64,000 nt of DNA from an uncultured Peptococcaceae bacterium (GTDB taxonomy: Bacteria > Bacillota > Peptococcia > Peptococcales > Peptococcaceae), in the NCBI GenBank assembly GCA_947254645.1, contig CAMYDW010000007.1, positions 1 to 64,000 of the forward strand, given 5' to 3'. Both the position numbers and the translations under genes were made by a program. The notes below the pieces were generated by a model that did not search any database, was not told the DNA's origin, and was given only the letters and a program-made list of their open reading frames with translations. The stretch's first letter is position 1. Each line of letters begins with the position of its first letter. Shown piece by piece: positions 1 to 8,074 of this stretch.

Positions 1-17
1 TGCTAACTTCTGATATT

Positions 18-46
18 AGAATAGCACCACACCCTCCTCTTGTCAA
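18..46 (-). promoter_or_regulatory. Sigma-A promoter reading out of the window (candidate groESL promoter)
   Basis: On the minus strand there is TTGACA (41-46), a 17-base spacer and TATTCT (18-23). Eleven bases downstream the window ends with TTAGCA (1-6), which equals the first six bases of the CIRCE arm TTAGCACTC. The hrcA promoter in this window has the same arrangement, so the gene to the left is probably CIRCE-controlled, groESL being the usual one. The promoter is clear; the CIRCE reading is inference from a half arm. Confidence 0.6.
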
Positions 47-67
47 TCTTTTTTTTAAAAAAAATAT

Positions 68-97
68 AAAGAGCACCTACAAACGTAAGTGCTCTTT
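68..97 (-). terminator. Terminator after truA
   Basis: Nine-base arms AAAGAGCAC and GTGCTCTTT flank a 12-base loop. On the minus strand the stem is followed by a T-rich run (51-60 read in reverse). It touches the truA stop codon and ends the ecfA1-ecfA2-ecfT-truA transcript. Confidence 0.8.
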
Positions 98-936
98 TAA
101 TCAATAAATGATGTTGACCAAGGGAAGACTATTTTATTTTTTTCTTCTTTTTGCAGTCCTTCAACCACACCCTCAAGTGCTTGATTCTCATAAAATATTC
201 TTTCTAATACGAGCCCATTGCTTGGCGCTGTTGGCCCAGCCTTTTTTCGATCATGTGTTTCCAGCGCTTCCTCTACACATGATAACGGTCGACGTTCCAA
301 AGCGACATCTATAGCAGTACCAATAATATTTCGTACCATTTTACGCAGAAAACCATCACCAATAAAATGAACCTGCCACCAATTTTGGCAATTGGAAAGA
401 TGTAAGGAAGATAAGTAGATGGTTCTATCATAGGTTTTAACACTTGAACCACGTCCACAAAACCCTTCAAATTGGTGATAACCTTCTATTTTTTCTAGCA
501 CCTGTTGGAATAGGTCCGCCTTCATTTGAACTGGCACATGGGTAAAGTATTGGCTACCGATGGCTGGCGGTAAGGCACCATTATAAATAAGATAGCTATA
601 CCATTTGCCAACAGTCCATTTGCGGGCATGAAAATCCGTATGGACTTCTTTGATATCTCTTACTACTAGAGCCGATGGTAATGCACGATTAAGGGCATAT
701 TGTAAACGCTCAGGAGCAATTTGGCATTGTAGGTCAATGTGTGCCATTTGAGCCTTGGCATGAACACCAGCATCTGTTCGTCCTGCACCATGAATCGTTA
801 TAGGCTCTTTTAATAAAAACGCTAAGGTTTCTTCTAATGTCCCTTGTACAGTTTGCAACGCCTCATTGGGCTGACGCTGAAAACCTGAAAAGAAACTGCC
901 ATCATAGGCGATTTTTAATAATAATCGCCTTACCAT
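97..936 (-). CDS. truA: tRNA pseudouridine(38-40) synthase TruA
   Basis: 279 residues, normal length for the family. TruA converts uridines 38-40 of the tRNA anticodon arm to pseudouridine. The catalytic motif GAGRTDAGVHA lies at about residues 50-60, with Asp56 the expected nucleophile, and the N-terminal YDGSFFSGFQ segment is typical. I chose the ATG at 936 because GGTGG sits about seven bases upstream; an in-frame GTG at 945 lacks a good ribosome binding site. The start overlaps the ecfT stop by seven bases, so translation is likely coupled. The ecfA1-ecfA2-ecfT-truA order after rplQ is common in Bacillota. Confidence 0.95.
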   Translation of the reverse strand: MVRRLLLKIAYDGSFFSGFQRQPNEALQTVQGTLEETLAFLLKEPITIHGAGRTDAGVHAKAQMAHIDLQCQIAPERLQYALNRALPSALVVRDIKEVHTDFHARKWTVGKWYSYLIYNGALPPAIGSQYFTHVPVQMKADLFQQVLEKIEGYHQFEGFCGRGSSVKTYDRTIYLSSLHLSNCQNWWQVHFIGDGFLRKMVRNIIGTAIDVALERRPLSCVEEALETHDRKKAGPTAPSNGLVLERIFYENQALEGVVEGLQKEEKNKIVFPWSTSFID

Positions 937-1733
937 ATGATCCACCGAGAAGCTGCAGCCACGAGTAGAATGATGCCCATGATCACAAAGGTGACATAAT
1001 CAATGGATTGATAGGTCAATTCGTGTAGTCTTGTACGACCTTCACCACCATGATAACAGCGCGCCTCCATTGCCATAGAAAGCTCATCTGCACGCTTAAT
1101 CGCACTCAAAAACAACGGTACTAAAACAGGTAACAAGGCTTTTGCTCTTTTTAAAAGACTCCCTTGATCAAAAACAGCACCTCTTGCCGTTTGAGCCTTG
1201 ATGATTTTGTCTGTTTCATCAATAAGCGTTGGAATAAAGCGCAATGCAATGGTCATCATCATTGCCAATTCATGCGCTGGAATGCCAATTTTCTTTGCTG
1301 GCGTCAGAAGTGTTTCAATGGCATCTGTCAAAGAGATAGGGGTCGTGGTTAATGTTAATACAGACGTAATCAACACTAAAAGAACCAGTCTAGAACACAT
1401 GAATCCTGCCAAATGCAAACCTTCTTCGGTAAGATGCAAAAATCGCCATTGCCAGATAACATGCCCCGGTGTCAAAAACATCTGCACCAATGCTGTAAAT
1501 ATAATAATAAAGAGCAGCGGGCGAACCCCTTTCACATAGTATCCAATTGGCACATGGCTAATTTTCAGAACCGTAAAAACAGCCACGCCCATAAATACTA
1601 GACCATACCAATGATTCACGAGAAAAAGGGCAATCATAAGCAATAAAACCCCAATAATTTTCGTTCGTGGATCCATACGATGCAAAACAGAGTTGCCTTT
1701 AATATACTGCCCAATGGTAATGTTCTCTAGCAC
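930..1733 (-). CDS. ecfT: Energy-coupling factor transporter transmembrane protein EcfT
   Basis: 267 residues, multi-spanning membrane protein. EcfT is the scaffold that couples the two EcfA ATPases to exchangeable vitamin-binding S components. The two ATPase-coupling helices end in the expected Ala-Arg-X signatures: ARG in AQTARGA near residue 185 and ARC in MEARCYHGG near residue 225. GTG start with GGAGG seven bases upstream. No S component is encoded nearby, which fits a group II (shared-module) ECF system. Confidence 0.93.
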   Translation of the reverse strand: MLENITIGQYIKGNSVLHRMDPRTKIIGVLLLMIALFLVNHWYGLVFMGVAVFTVLKISHVPIGYYVKGVRPLLFIIIFTALVQMFLTPGHVIWQWRFLHLTEEGLHLAGFMCSRLVLLVLITSVLTLTTTPISLTDAIETLLTPAKKIGIPAHELAMMMTIALRFIPTLIDETDKIIKAQTARGAVFDQGSLLKRAKALLPVLVPLFLSAIKRADELSMAMEARCYHGGEGRTRLHELTYQSIDYVTFVIMGIILLVAAASRWIIW

Positions 1734-2599
1734 GAATCCACCTCCCTTTTTCGTTTCACAGCCGCTAATATTTCTTGATAGGCATCTTCTACTGTTAATG
1801 CCTTCGCCTCAACATCCAATCCATTTGCACGAAGTGCCATTAAAAGCTTTAGGGCACTCGGAACACCTAAATGAATGTCTTCTAATAAGTCACCGTGTGA
1901 AAAAACTTCTTCTGTGGTACCATCCAAAATTTTTTCTCCTTGGTTCATAGCAATAACATGCTCTGCATACTGTGCCACATCATCCATACTGTGACTCACT
2001 AAAATAATACTCATCTTACTCTTTTTGTGCAGCCGTGCAATTGCCTCAAGGATATGATCGCGTCCAAGAGGATCTAAACCAGCCGTTGGCTCATCGAGAA
2101 TCAAGTAACGAGGTTTCATCGCAATGACACCAGCAATAGCAACACGGCGTTTTTGACCACCACTGAGTTCAAAGGGGGAGCGATCTTTCCATGTATCATA
2201 GTCCATTTCCACTAAGGCCATGGCTTCTTTCACACGTTCTATTTGTTCTTCCTCACTACAGCCTTGATTTTTTGGACCAAAAGCAATATCTTTACCAATC
2301 GTTTCTTCAAAAAGTTGATACTCTGGATATTGAAAAACCAAGCCAACTTCTTGTTTTTTCTGACGAGCGGCATTGTTTTTTTCTGCAATATTAATACCAT
2401 CAACAAGTACACGTCCTTTGCTAGGTTGCAAAAGGCCATTCATCAGCTGAACAATGGTTGATTTCCCTGAACCTGTGTGACCCACCAAGCCCACAAAGCT
2501 ATTTTCAGGGATAGTGAAAGAGACCTCCTTCAGAGCAACATGTTCTTCAGGAGTGCCTTGTCCGTATATATATGAAATATTTTCTATTTCTAGCGACAT
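1727..2599 (-). CDS. ecfA2: Energy-coupling factor ATPase EcfA2
   Basis: 290 residues, ABC ATPase. Walker A GHTGSGKS at 40-47, Q-loop Gln90, signature LSGGQ at 145-149 and Walker B LILDE at 166-170 are all intact. With EcfA1 it forms the heterodimeric motor of the ECF vitamin importer. The C-terminal tail after about residue 215 is the usual EcfA dimerisation region. It overlaps ecfA1 upstream by ten bases and ecfT downstream by seven. The upstream Shine-Dalgarno is weak, so translation probably depends on coupling from ecfA1. Confidence 0.93.
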   Translation of the reverse strand: MSLEIENISYIYGQGTPEEHVALKEVSFTIPENSFVGLVGHTGSGKSTIVQLMNGLLQPSKGRVLVDGINIAEKNNAARQKKQEVGLVFQYPEYQLFEETIGKDIAFGPKNQGCSEEEQIERVKEAMALVEMDYDTWKDRSPFELSGGQKRRVAIAGVIAMKPRYLILDEPTAGLDPLGRDHILEAIARLHKKSKMSIILVSHSMDDVAQYAEHVIAMNQGEKILDGTTEEVFSHGDLLEDIHLGVPSALKLLMALRANGLDVEAKALTVEDAYQEILAAVKRKREVDSC

Positions 2600-3414
2600 A
2601 GTATTTTCACCATTTCTTCTATTGTTAATATATCCGTTGGAATATCTGGAAAATCTTTATTTAACAATCCAGCAATTTCTGTCATGACAGGCACATCGAG
2701 ATGCAATGCACGTAACGTTTCTACTTGTGAAAAGATTTCTCTTGGATTGCCCTGGGTAATTATTTTGCCATCATCCATCACCACAACACGATCGGCAAGC
2801 ACTGCTTCTTCCATAAAATGTGTGATATTGACAATGGTTAATCCTTCGTTTTTATTGAGTTTAAGCATTGTTGAGATAACTTCATTGCGACCATCAGGGT
2901 CCAGCATGGCCGTTGGTTCATCAAACACAATGCATTTTGGTCGCATCGCAATGACACCAGCGATGGCAATACGTTGTTTTTGTCCACCGCTTAAATGGTG
3001 GGGCGTACTATCTCGAAAAGATTCCATCTGAACCATTTTGAGGGCTTCATCTACCCGTTGAAGAATCGTTTCGCGTGGTAGACCGATATTTTCTGGACCA
3101 AAAGCGATTTCTTCTAGTACCGTTGTCGCCACAAGTTGATTGTCAGGATTTTGAAAAACCATGCCAACCTCTTGACGAATATTCAATAAATCCTCATCGA
3201 CAGTGGTATCTAATCCATTTACGAATACCTTACCATCAGTTGGCAACAGAAGGGCATTGAGATGTTTTGCTAAAGTAGACTTGCCACAGCCATTTCTTCC
3301 AAGAATGGCAACATGTTCCCCTTCTTGAATAGATAAGCTTACATCATTTAATGCCAATACTTCATACTCGGTATTCGCATGATATAAATGGCTCATATTT
3401 TGAATCTCAATCAT
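2590..3414 (-). CDS. ecfA1: Energy-coupling factor ATPase EcfA1
   Basis: 274 residues, ABC ATPase. Walker A GRNGCGKS at 39-46, Q-loop Gln88, LSGGQ at 141-145 and Walker B CIVFDE at 161-166. Partner of EcfA2. ATG with a strong AGGAGG upstream. First gene after the ribosomal-locus terminator, with its own promoter at 3449-3477, so the ECF genes can be expressed independently of ribosomal protein synthesis. Confidence 0.93.
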   Translation of the reverse strand: MIEIQNMSHLYHANTEYEVLALNDVSLSIQEGEHVAILGRNGCGKSTLAKHLNALLLPTDGKVFVNGLDTTVDEDLLNIRQEVGMVFQNPDNQLVATTVLEEIAFGPENIGLPRETILQRVDEALKMVQMESFRDSTPHHLSGGQKQRIAIAGVIAMRPKCIVFDEPTAMLDPDGRNEVISTMLKLNKNEGLTIVNITHFMEEAVLADRVVVMDDGKIITQGNPREIFSQVETLRALHLDVPVMTEIAGLLNKDFPDIPTDILTIEEMVKILCR

Positions 3415-3448
3415 GATAGGCTTTCCCTCCTAAATGTAATCCTTTAGT

Positions 3449-3477
3449 ATTATACCCATTTATAGAGATTTAGACAA
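3449..3477 (-). promoter_or_regulatory. Promoter of the ecfA1-ecfA2-ecfT-truA operon
   Basis: TTGTCT, 17-base spacer and a perfect TATAAT on the minus strand. It lies between the rplQ terminator and ecfA1, so it gives the ECF genes separate control. Confidence 0.7.
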
Positions 3478-3481
3478 ATAA

Positions 3482-3512
3482 AAAAGACCAAGTATAACAT
3501 ACTTGGTCTTTT
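3482..3512 (-). terminator. Terminator of the ribosomal protein locus
   Basis: Thirteen-base perfect arms (AAAAGACCAAGTA and its complement) flank a five-base loop, with a T run on the minus-strand side. It ends the rpsJ-rplQ transcript. The symmetric A/T flanks could let it work in both directions. Confidence 0.85.
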
Positions 3513-3518
3513 AATAAA

Positions 3519-3857
3519 CTATACTAATTCAATGATAGCCATAGGAGCAGCGTCACCACGACGGAAACCAGCTTTTAATACGCGGGTATATCCACCATTG
3601 CGTTCTGCGTAAGATGGAGCGATTTCTTTGAAGAGTTTATGAGCAACATCTTCGTCCAAGAGATAGCTGTTTGCTTGACGATAAGCAGCTAAATCGCCTT
3701 TCTTACCTAAAGTAATCATTTTGTCCACCATACGACGAACTTCTTTAGCTTTGACTTCGGTGGTTTCAACTTTACCGTTCATCAATACGGAAGTAGTCAT
3801 ATTGCGGAGAATCGCACGACGATGTGCGCTGTTATGTCCGATTTTACGATGATTCAT
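3519..3857 (-). CDS. rplQ: 50S ribosomal protein L17
   Basis: 112 residues. Starts with the characteristic MNHRKIGHNSAHRRA segment and has the short bacterial L17 length. Sits near the peptide exit tunnel of the large subunit. Last gene of the ribosomal locus, 15 bases after rpoA and directly before a strong terminator. ATG with an AGGAGG-type ribosome binding site. Confidence 0.97.
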   Translation of the reverse strand: MNHRKIGHNSAHRRAILRNMTTSVLMNGKVETTEVKAKEVRRMVDKMITLGKKGDLAAYRQANSYLLDEDVAHKLFKEIAPSYAERNGGYTRVLKAGFRRGDAAPMAIIELV

Positions 3858-3872
3858 CCTCGAACCTCCTTA

Positions 3873-4820
3873 TTATTCGTCATTAGATTTGAGCAACAGG
3901 TTAAGGGCGCCCATCTTTTCTTGTACTTCTTCAAGAGATTTTCTTCCAAGATTGCGGACCTTCATCATGTCGTCTTTTGTCTTTTGTGTCAGTTCGAGAA
4001 CAGTATTAATGCCTGCTCTCTTTAAGCAGTTGTAAGAACGAACAGAAAGATCAAGTTCTTCGATAGTCATATCTAAAACCTTATCTTTTTCTTCTTCTTC
4101 CTTCTCAATCATGACTGCCACATTATTCATATCATCATTCAATCTGATGAATAGTTGTAAATGATCGACAAGAATACGTGCTGCTAATGAAAGCGCATCA
4201 GATGGAAGAATATTACCATTGCAATAAATTTCCATGGTGAGCTTATCATATTCAGTATTATTCCCAACACGAGTGTCTTCAATTGCGAAGTTGACTTTAT
4301 GTACTGGTGTATAGATAGAATCTACAGGAATGGTGCCAATAGGAAGTCCTTCCTTTTTATTCTTATCAGCAGATACATAACCACGACCAGTTTCGACAAC
4401 CATTTCGATATATAAGCGACTATTAGCATCCAATGTTGCAATGTGTAAATCAGTATTTAACACTTCAACAGCATCAGTTGTAATGATATCACCAGCAGTG
4501 ATATCACCTTCTTCAGTCGCATCGATGATAATAATTTGTGGTTCATCCTGATTGCACTTCAGCGCCAAAGACTTAATGTTGAGAATAATTTCTGCAACAT
4601 CTTCCTTTACACCAGGAATCGTTGAAAATTCATGCAATACCCCGTCAATTTTGATAGAGGTAACTGCAGCACCTGGAATAGAAGATAAGAGGATGCGACG
4701 CAAGGAATTTCCAAGCGTCACACCATAGCCTCGTTCTAATGGTTCGACAACGAATTTACCATAGGTATTGTCTTCGCTTTGCTCAACACACTCAATGCTT
4801 GGCTTTTCAATTTCAATCAT
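3873..4820 (-). CDS. rpoA: RNA polymerase alpha subunit
   Basis: 315 residues, standard length. The N-terminal domain (about 1-230) drives dimerisation and core assembly and carries the family segment GNSLRRILLSSIPG near residues 37-50. A linker rich in Glu/Lys (about 230-248) joins the C-terminal domain, whose helix-hairpin-helix (RNLGRKSLEEV near 290-300) contacts UP-element DNA and activators. Sits between rpsD and rplQ, as in the classic alpha operon. Confidence 0.98.
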   Translation of the reverse strand: MIEIEKPSIECVEQSEDNTYGKFVVEPLERGYGVTLGNSLRRILLSSIPGAAVTSIKIDGVLHEFSTIPGVKEDVAEIILNIKSLALKCNQDEPQIIIIDATEEGDITAGDIITTDAVEVLNTDLHIATLDANSRLYIEMVVETGRGYVSADKNKKEGLPIGTIPVDSIYTPVHKVNFAIEDTRVGNNTEYDKLTMEIYCNGNILPSDALSLAARILVDHLQLFIRLNDDMNNVAVMIEKEEEEKDKVLDMTIEELDLSVRSYNCLKRAGINTVLELTQKTKDDMMKVRNLGRKSLEEVQEKMGALNLLLKSNDE

Positions 4821-4875
4821 TCATAATCCTCCTATATAGTAGGCTGCGGTGTAAGTTTCTTACTTTGCCAAAGGA

Positions 4876-5469
4876 TTACTTGTTGTACAATTCGACGATC
4901 ATCTGTTCATTAACAGGGATGTCGATTTCTTCACGACGTGGAGCTGCCACGATTTTAACACTATGGTTTGCAGCGTCGAGTTCCATCCAAGCTGGAACGT
5001 GTGCAAGGTCTTGGTTTGCTAAGTATTCTTTGAAATGAGGAGAGTTTGCACTCTTTTCTTTCAATTCAATAACATCGCCAACCTTCATTTGCATGGAAGG
5101 AATATTTGCTTTTTTACCGTTAACAGTGAAATGGTTATGAACAACCATTTGACGGCATTCACGGCGAGTTTTTGCAAAACCAGCACGGAAAACGATATTA
5201 TCAAAACGTTGTTCCAACATGATAATTAAGTTTTCACCTGCAGGACCTTCAATTTTCTTAGCTTTTTCAAAATAGTTTCTGAAAGGTTTTTCCATTACAC
5301 CATAAATGAATTTAGCTTTTTGTTTTTCTTGAAGCTGCATACCATATTCGCTTTGTTTTTTACGCATTCTCTTTGGTTCACGTTTGGATTCTTTGCTGTA
5401 ACCCAATTCGCTAGGAGAAATGCCCAAAGCACGGCATCTTTTAACAATCGGTTCTCTGTTTCTTGCCAT
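4876..5469 (-). CDS. rpsD: 30S ribosomal protein S4
   Basis: 197 residues. Primary 16S rRNA-binding protein of the small subunit with an S4 RNA-binding domain (about 88-150; MLEQRFDNIVFRAGFAKTRR begins it). Only one cysteine lies in the N-terminal region, so this is the zinc-free form. It sits next to rpoA in the alpha operon instead of as the free-standing, self-regulated gene found in Bacillus. Confidence 0.97.
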   Translation of the reverse strand: MARNREPIVKRCRALGISPSELGYSKESKREPKRMRKKQSEYGMQLQEKQKAKFIYGVMEKPFRNYFEKAKKIEGPAGENLIIMLEQRFDNIVFRAGFAKTRRECRQMVVHNHFTVNGKKANIPSMQMKVGDVIELKEKSANSPHFKEYLANQDLAHVPAWMELDAANHSVKIVAAPRREEIDIPVNEQMIVELYNK

Positions 5470-5487
5470 TCTATTGAACCCTCCTAA

Positions 5488-5883
5488 TTATACTCTTCTG
5501 CGTTTTGGTGGACGGCAACCATTATGTGGAATTGGCGTAACGTCCTTAATCATGCTTACTTCGAGACCAGCTGCTTGCAATGCACGAATTGCAGCTTCAC
5601 GGCCAGCACCAGGACCTTTAACGAAACATTCAATTTCTTTTAAGCCATGTTCCATTGCAGCTTTAGCGGCGGTTTCTGCAGCAACTTGTGCTGCAAATGG
5701 AGTGCTTTTACGGGAGCCACGGAAGCCCATACCGCCAGCACTTGCCCAGCTAATAGCATTACCGTTAACGTCTGTAATAGTAACGAGAGTATTGTTAAAG
5801 GTGCTCTTGATATGAGCAACACCTTTTTCGATATTTTTACGTTCTTTACGACGAACGCGAGTCGTTCTCTTTTGCTTTGCCAA
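5488..5883 (-). CDS. rpsK: 30S ribosomal protein S11
   Basis: 131 residues. Platform protein of the small subunit. The C-terminal NGCRPPKRRRV and the glycine-rich ASAGGMGFRGSRKSTPFAA segment are diagnostic. It appears to start with TTG at 5881-5883, preceded by GAGGTG about eight bases upstream. Lies between rpsM and rpsD as in other alpha operons. Confidence 0.97.
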   Translation of the reverse strand: MAKQKRTTRVRRKERKNIEKGVAHIKSTFNNTLVTITDVNGNAISWASAGGMGFRGSRKSTPFAAQVAAETAAKAAMEHGLKEIECFVKGPGAGREAAIRALQAAGLEVSMIKDVTPIPHNGCRPPKRRRV

Positions 5884-5895
5884 TTTGTCTCACCT

Positions 5896-6261
5896 CTACT
5901 TTTTGCGTTTTCCAGAAGCAGATTTTTTACCTTTGCGAGTTCTCGCATTGGTTTTGGTTTTTTGGCCACGAACAGGCAAACCTTTTCTGTGACGGATGCC
6001 TCTATAGCAACCGATTTCAGATAAACGTTTGATGTTTAAGTTAACTTCACGACGAAGATCACCTTCAACAGTATATTGGCCGATAAGCTCACGAAGTTTA
6101 ATTTCTTCGTCTTCAGTTAAGTCGCGAACGCGTGTATCAGGATTGATACCAGCATCTTTGACGAGTTGTTCAGCAGTTGGTCTACCAATGCCATAAATAT
6201 ATGTGAGACCGATAACAATTCGTTTGTCTCTTGGCAGGTCGATACCAGCGATTCTTGCCAT
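5896..6261 (-). CDS. rpsM: 30S ribosomal protein S13
   Basis: 121 residues. Head protein of the small subunit contacting tRNA and the large subunit bridge. Begins MARIAGIDLPRDKR and ends in the expected basic tail (RTRKGKKSASGKRKK). The RGIRHRKGLPVRGQKTKTNA segment near residues 90-110 is family-typical. ATG with GGAGG upstream. Confidence 0.97.
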   Translation of the reverse strand: MARIAGIDLPRDKRIVIGLTYIYGIGRPTAEQLVKDAGINPDTRVRDLTEDEEIKLRELIGQYTVEGDLRREVNLNIKRLSEIGCYRGIRHRKGLPVRGQKTKTNARTRKGKKSASGKRKK

Positions 6262-6286
6262 TTAATGCACCTCCTGGGGTTACGTT

Positions 6287-6400
6287 TTAGCCTTGAACTT
6301 GTTTATGTTTTGGATTTTCACAGATAACCATTACGCGGCCTTTGCGCTTAATGATTTTACATTTTTCACACATCGGTTTTACGGATGCTCTAACTTTCAT
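6287..6400 (-). CDS. rpmJ: 50S ribosomal protein L36 (zinc form)
   Basis: A 37-residue gene found by translating the gap between infA and rpsM. It begins MKVRASVKPMCEKCK and ends HKQVQG. Cys11, Cys14, Cys27 and His32 form the zinc site of the C+ form of L36. ATG at 6398-6400 with AGGAGG upstream. The infA-rpmJ-rpsM order is standard. Confidence 0.95.
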   Translation of the reverse strand: MKVRASVKPMCEKCKIIKRKGRVMVICENPKHKQVQG

Positions 6401-6432
6401 ATTATGAAGCCTCCTTGTGAGAGAAACTTAAA

Positions 6433-6648
6433 TTACTTAAAACGATAGGTGATTCTACCACGGCTTAAATCGTATGGTGACAATTCAACAGTCACGCGAT
6501 CTCCTGGTAAAATCTTAATAAAATGCATACGAATCTTTCCACTAATATGAGCCAAAATAGTGTGACCGTTTTCGAGTTCTACTTGGAACATCGCATTCGG
6601 TAGAGATTCAACAACAGTACCTTGCAGCTCAATTACATCTTTACTCAT
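6433..6648 (-). CDS. infA: Translation initiation factor IF-1
   Basis: 71 residues forming a single S1/OB-fold domain that binds the A site of the 30S subunit during initiation. Family features include FQVELENGHTILAHISGKIR near residues 21-40 and the closing SRGRITYRFK. It follows map with a 13-base gap. The small KOW-domain gene that often separates map and infA in Bacillota is absent. Confidence 0.97.
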   Translation of the reverse strand: MSKDVIELQGTVVESLPNAMFQVELENGHTILAHISGKIRMHFIKILPGDRVTVELSPYDLSRGRITYRFK

Positions 6649-6661
6649 GTCTTCCTCCTCA

Positions 6662-7411
6662 TCACAGCGCAGTCAAAATTATTGGCCCGTCTTCTGTAAT
6701 AGCGATGCTATTTTCATAATGACAGGAGAGTTTACCATCAGAAGTCACTGTTGTCCAATTATCTGCTAAAACTTCGACTTCGTATGTACCTATATTAATC
6801 ATAGGCTCAATGGCTAAACACATGCCAGTTTTTAAACGTGGACCGTGACCAGGCTTGCCATAATTAGGTATTTGTGGTTCTTCATGCATTTGTGTGCCAA
6901 TCCCATGGCCACAAAAATCACGAACCACCCCATAATGACGTTTTTCCGCGTACACTTGTACAGCATGAGAGATGTCTGAGAGACGATTGCCTACCACAGC
7001 CTGCTCAATACCAGCAAAGAAACTTCCTTTAGTAACATCAATGAGGTCCTGTGCTTCTTTACTGATTGTACCACAGCCAACTGTTCGTGCTGCATCTCCA
7101 TGGTATCCATTGAGAATAGCACCTACATCAAAACTGATAATATCGCCATCGTTGACGATAATATCAGCTGATGGAATCCCATGAACAACCACTTCATTGA
7201 TTGAGGCACAAATTGAGCCTGGAAATCCATGATAATTCTTGAAAGATGGGATTGCACCCTTACTACGAATATAGCGCTCTGCAATTTCATCTAATTCAAG
7301 AGTGCTCATACCTGGGCGTAAAGATTCTTTCAATAATTGATGAGTCTCGGCAACGATGCGACCCGCCTCACGCATTAAATCAATTTCATGCTTTGATTTT
7401 ATTGTAATCAT
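6662..7411 (-). CDS. map: Methionine aminopeptidase, type I
   Basis: 249 residues. Removes the initiator methionine from nascent proteins. The dinuclear metal site is complete: Asp95 and Asp106 (SFDVGAILNGYHGDAARTVG), His in GHGIGTQMHEEP, Glu in AIEPMIN, and Glu in HYENSIAIT near the C-terminus. No N-terminal zinc finger, so type Ia. Its ATG overlaps the adk TGA (ATGA), indicating coupled translation. Confidence 0.97.
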   Translation of the reverse strand: MITIKSKHEIDLMREAGRIVAETHQLLKESLRPGMSTLELDEIAERYIRSKGAIPSFKNYHGFPGSICASINEVVVHGIPSADIIVNDGDIISFDVGAILNGYHGDAARTVGCGTISKEAQDLIDVTKGSFFAGIEQAVVGNRLSDISHAVQVYAEKRHYGVVRDFCGHGIGTQMHEEPQIPNYGKPGHGPRLKTGMCLAIEPMINIGTYEVEVLADNWTTVTSDGKLSCHYENSIAITEDGPIILTAL

Positions 7412-8058
7412 GCCTCATGCCCCAACTTTTGCATGATTTCCTTAGTGACAAGAGCCATGTCTTGATCTCCATTGATAGAAATCAAATTGCCTTTTTCCTT
7501 GTAATACGCAATGAGTGGTGCTGTGTTTTGTTCATACACAGAGAGTCTATTACGGGCAGTCTGTTCAGTGTCATCATCACGTTGATACAAGGCACTACCA
7601 TCATTATCGCACACGTCTTCAACCTGTGGTGGATTGAAAACCATGTGATAAGTTGCTTTGCAAGTTGGACAAAGTCTACGACCTGTCAATCTTGCTACGA
7701 GTTTTTCAAGTGGTACTTCAATGTTGACAGCACCATCTAGTGTATAGTTCAAATCACTGAGGATTTGAGCAAGAGCATCTGCTTGAGGGACGGTGCGTGG
7801 AAAACCATCAAGAATGAAACCATCCTTGCAATCTTCTTCAGCAAGACGTTCCCTCACGATGCCAATTGTTACTTCATCAGGAACAAGCTCACCACGATCC
7901 ATGTAGCCTTTGGCTTCGAGTCCAAGAGCGGTTTGATCGGCTTGCGCTTTTCTAAACATATCACCGGTCGAAATATGCGGAACATTTACAAGTTTCTTGA
8001 GTTCATCCGCTTGGGTGCCTTTACCAGCCCCTGGAGGTCCCATTAAAAGGATATACAT
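7408..8058 (-). CDS. adk: Adenylate kinase (zinc LID form)
   Basis: 216 residues. Interconverts ATP + AMP and 2 ADP. P-loop GPPGAGKGT at 7-15, and the AMP-binding DGFPRT at 84-89. The LID domain carries a structural zinc site Cys130, Cys133, Cys150, Asp153, the Cys3Asp type known from Bacillus enzymes. Placed secY-adk-map-infA as usual. Confidence 0.97.
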   Translation of the reverse strand: MYILLMGPPGAGKGTQADELKKLVNVPHISTGDMFRKAQADQTALGLEAKGYMDRGELVPDEVTIGIVRERLAEEDCKDGFILDGFPRTVPQADALAQILSDLNYTLDGAVNIEVPLEKLVARLTGRRLCPTCKATYHMVFNPPQVEDVCDNDGSALYQRDDDTEQTARNRLSVYEQNTAPLIAYYKEKGNLISINGDQDMALVTKEIMQKLGHEA

Positions 8059-8074
8059 TGTTATTCCTCCAATC

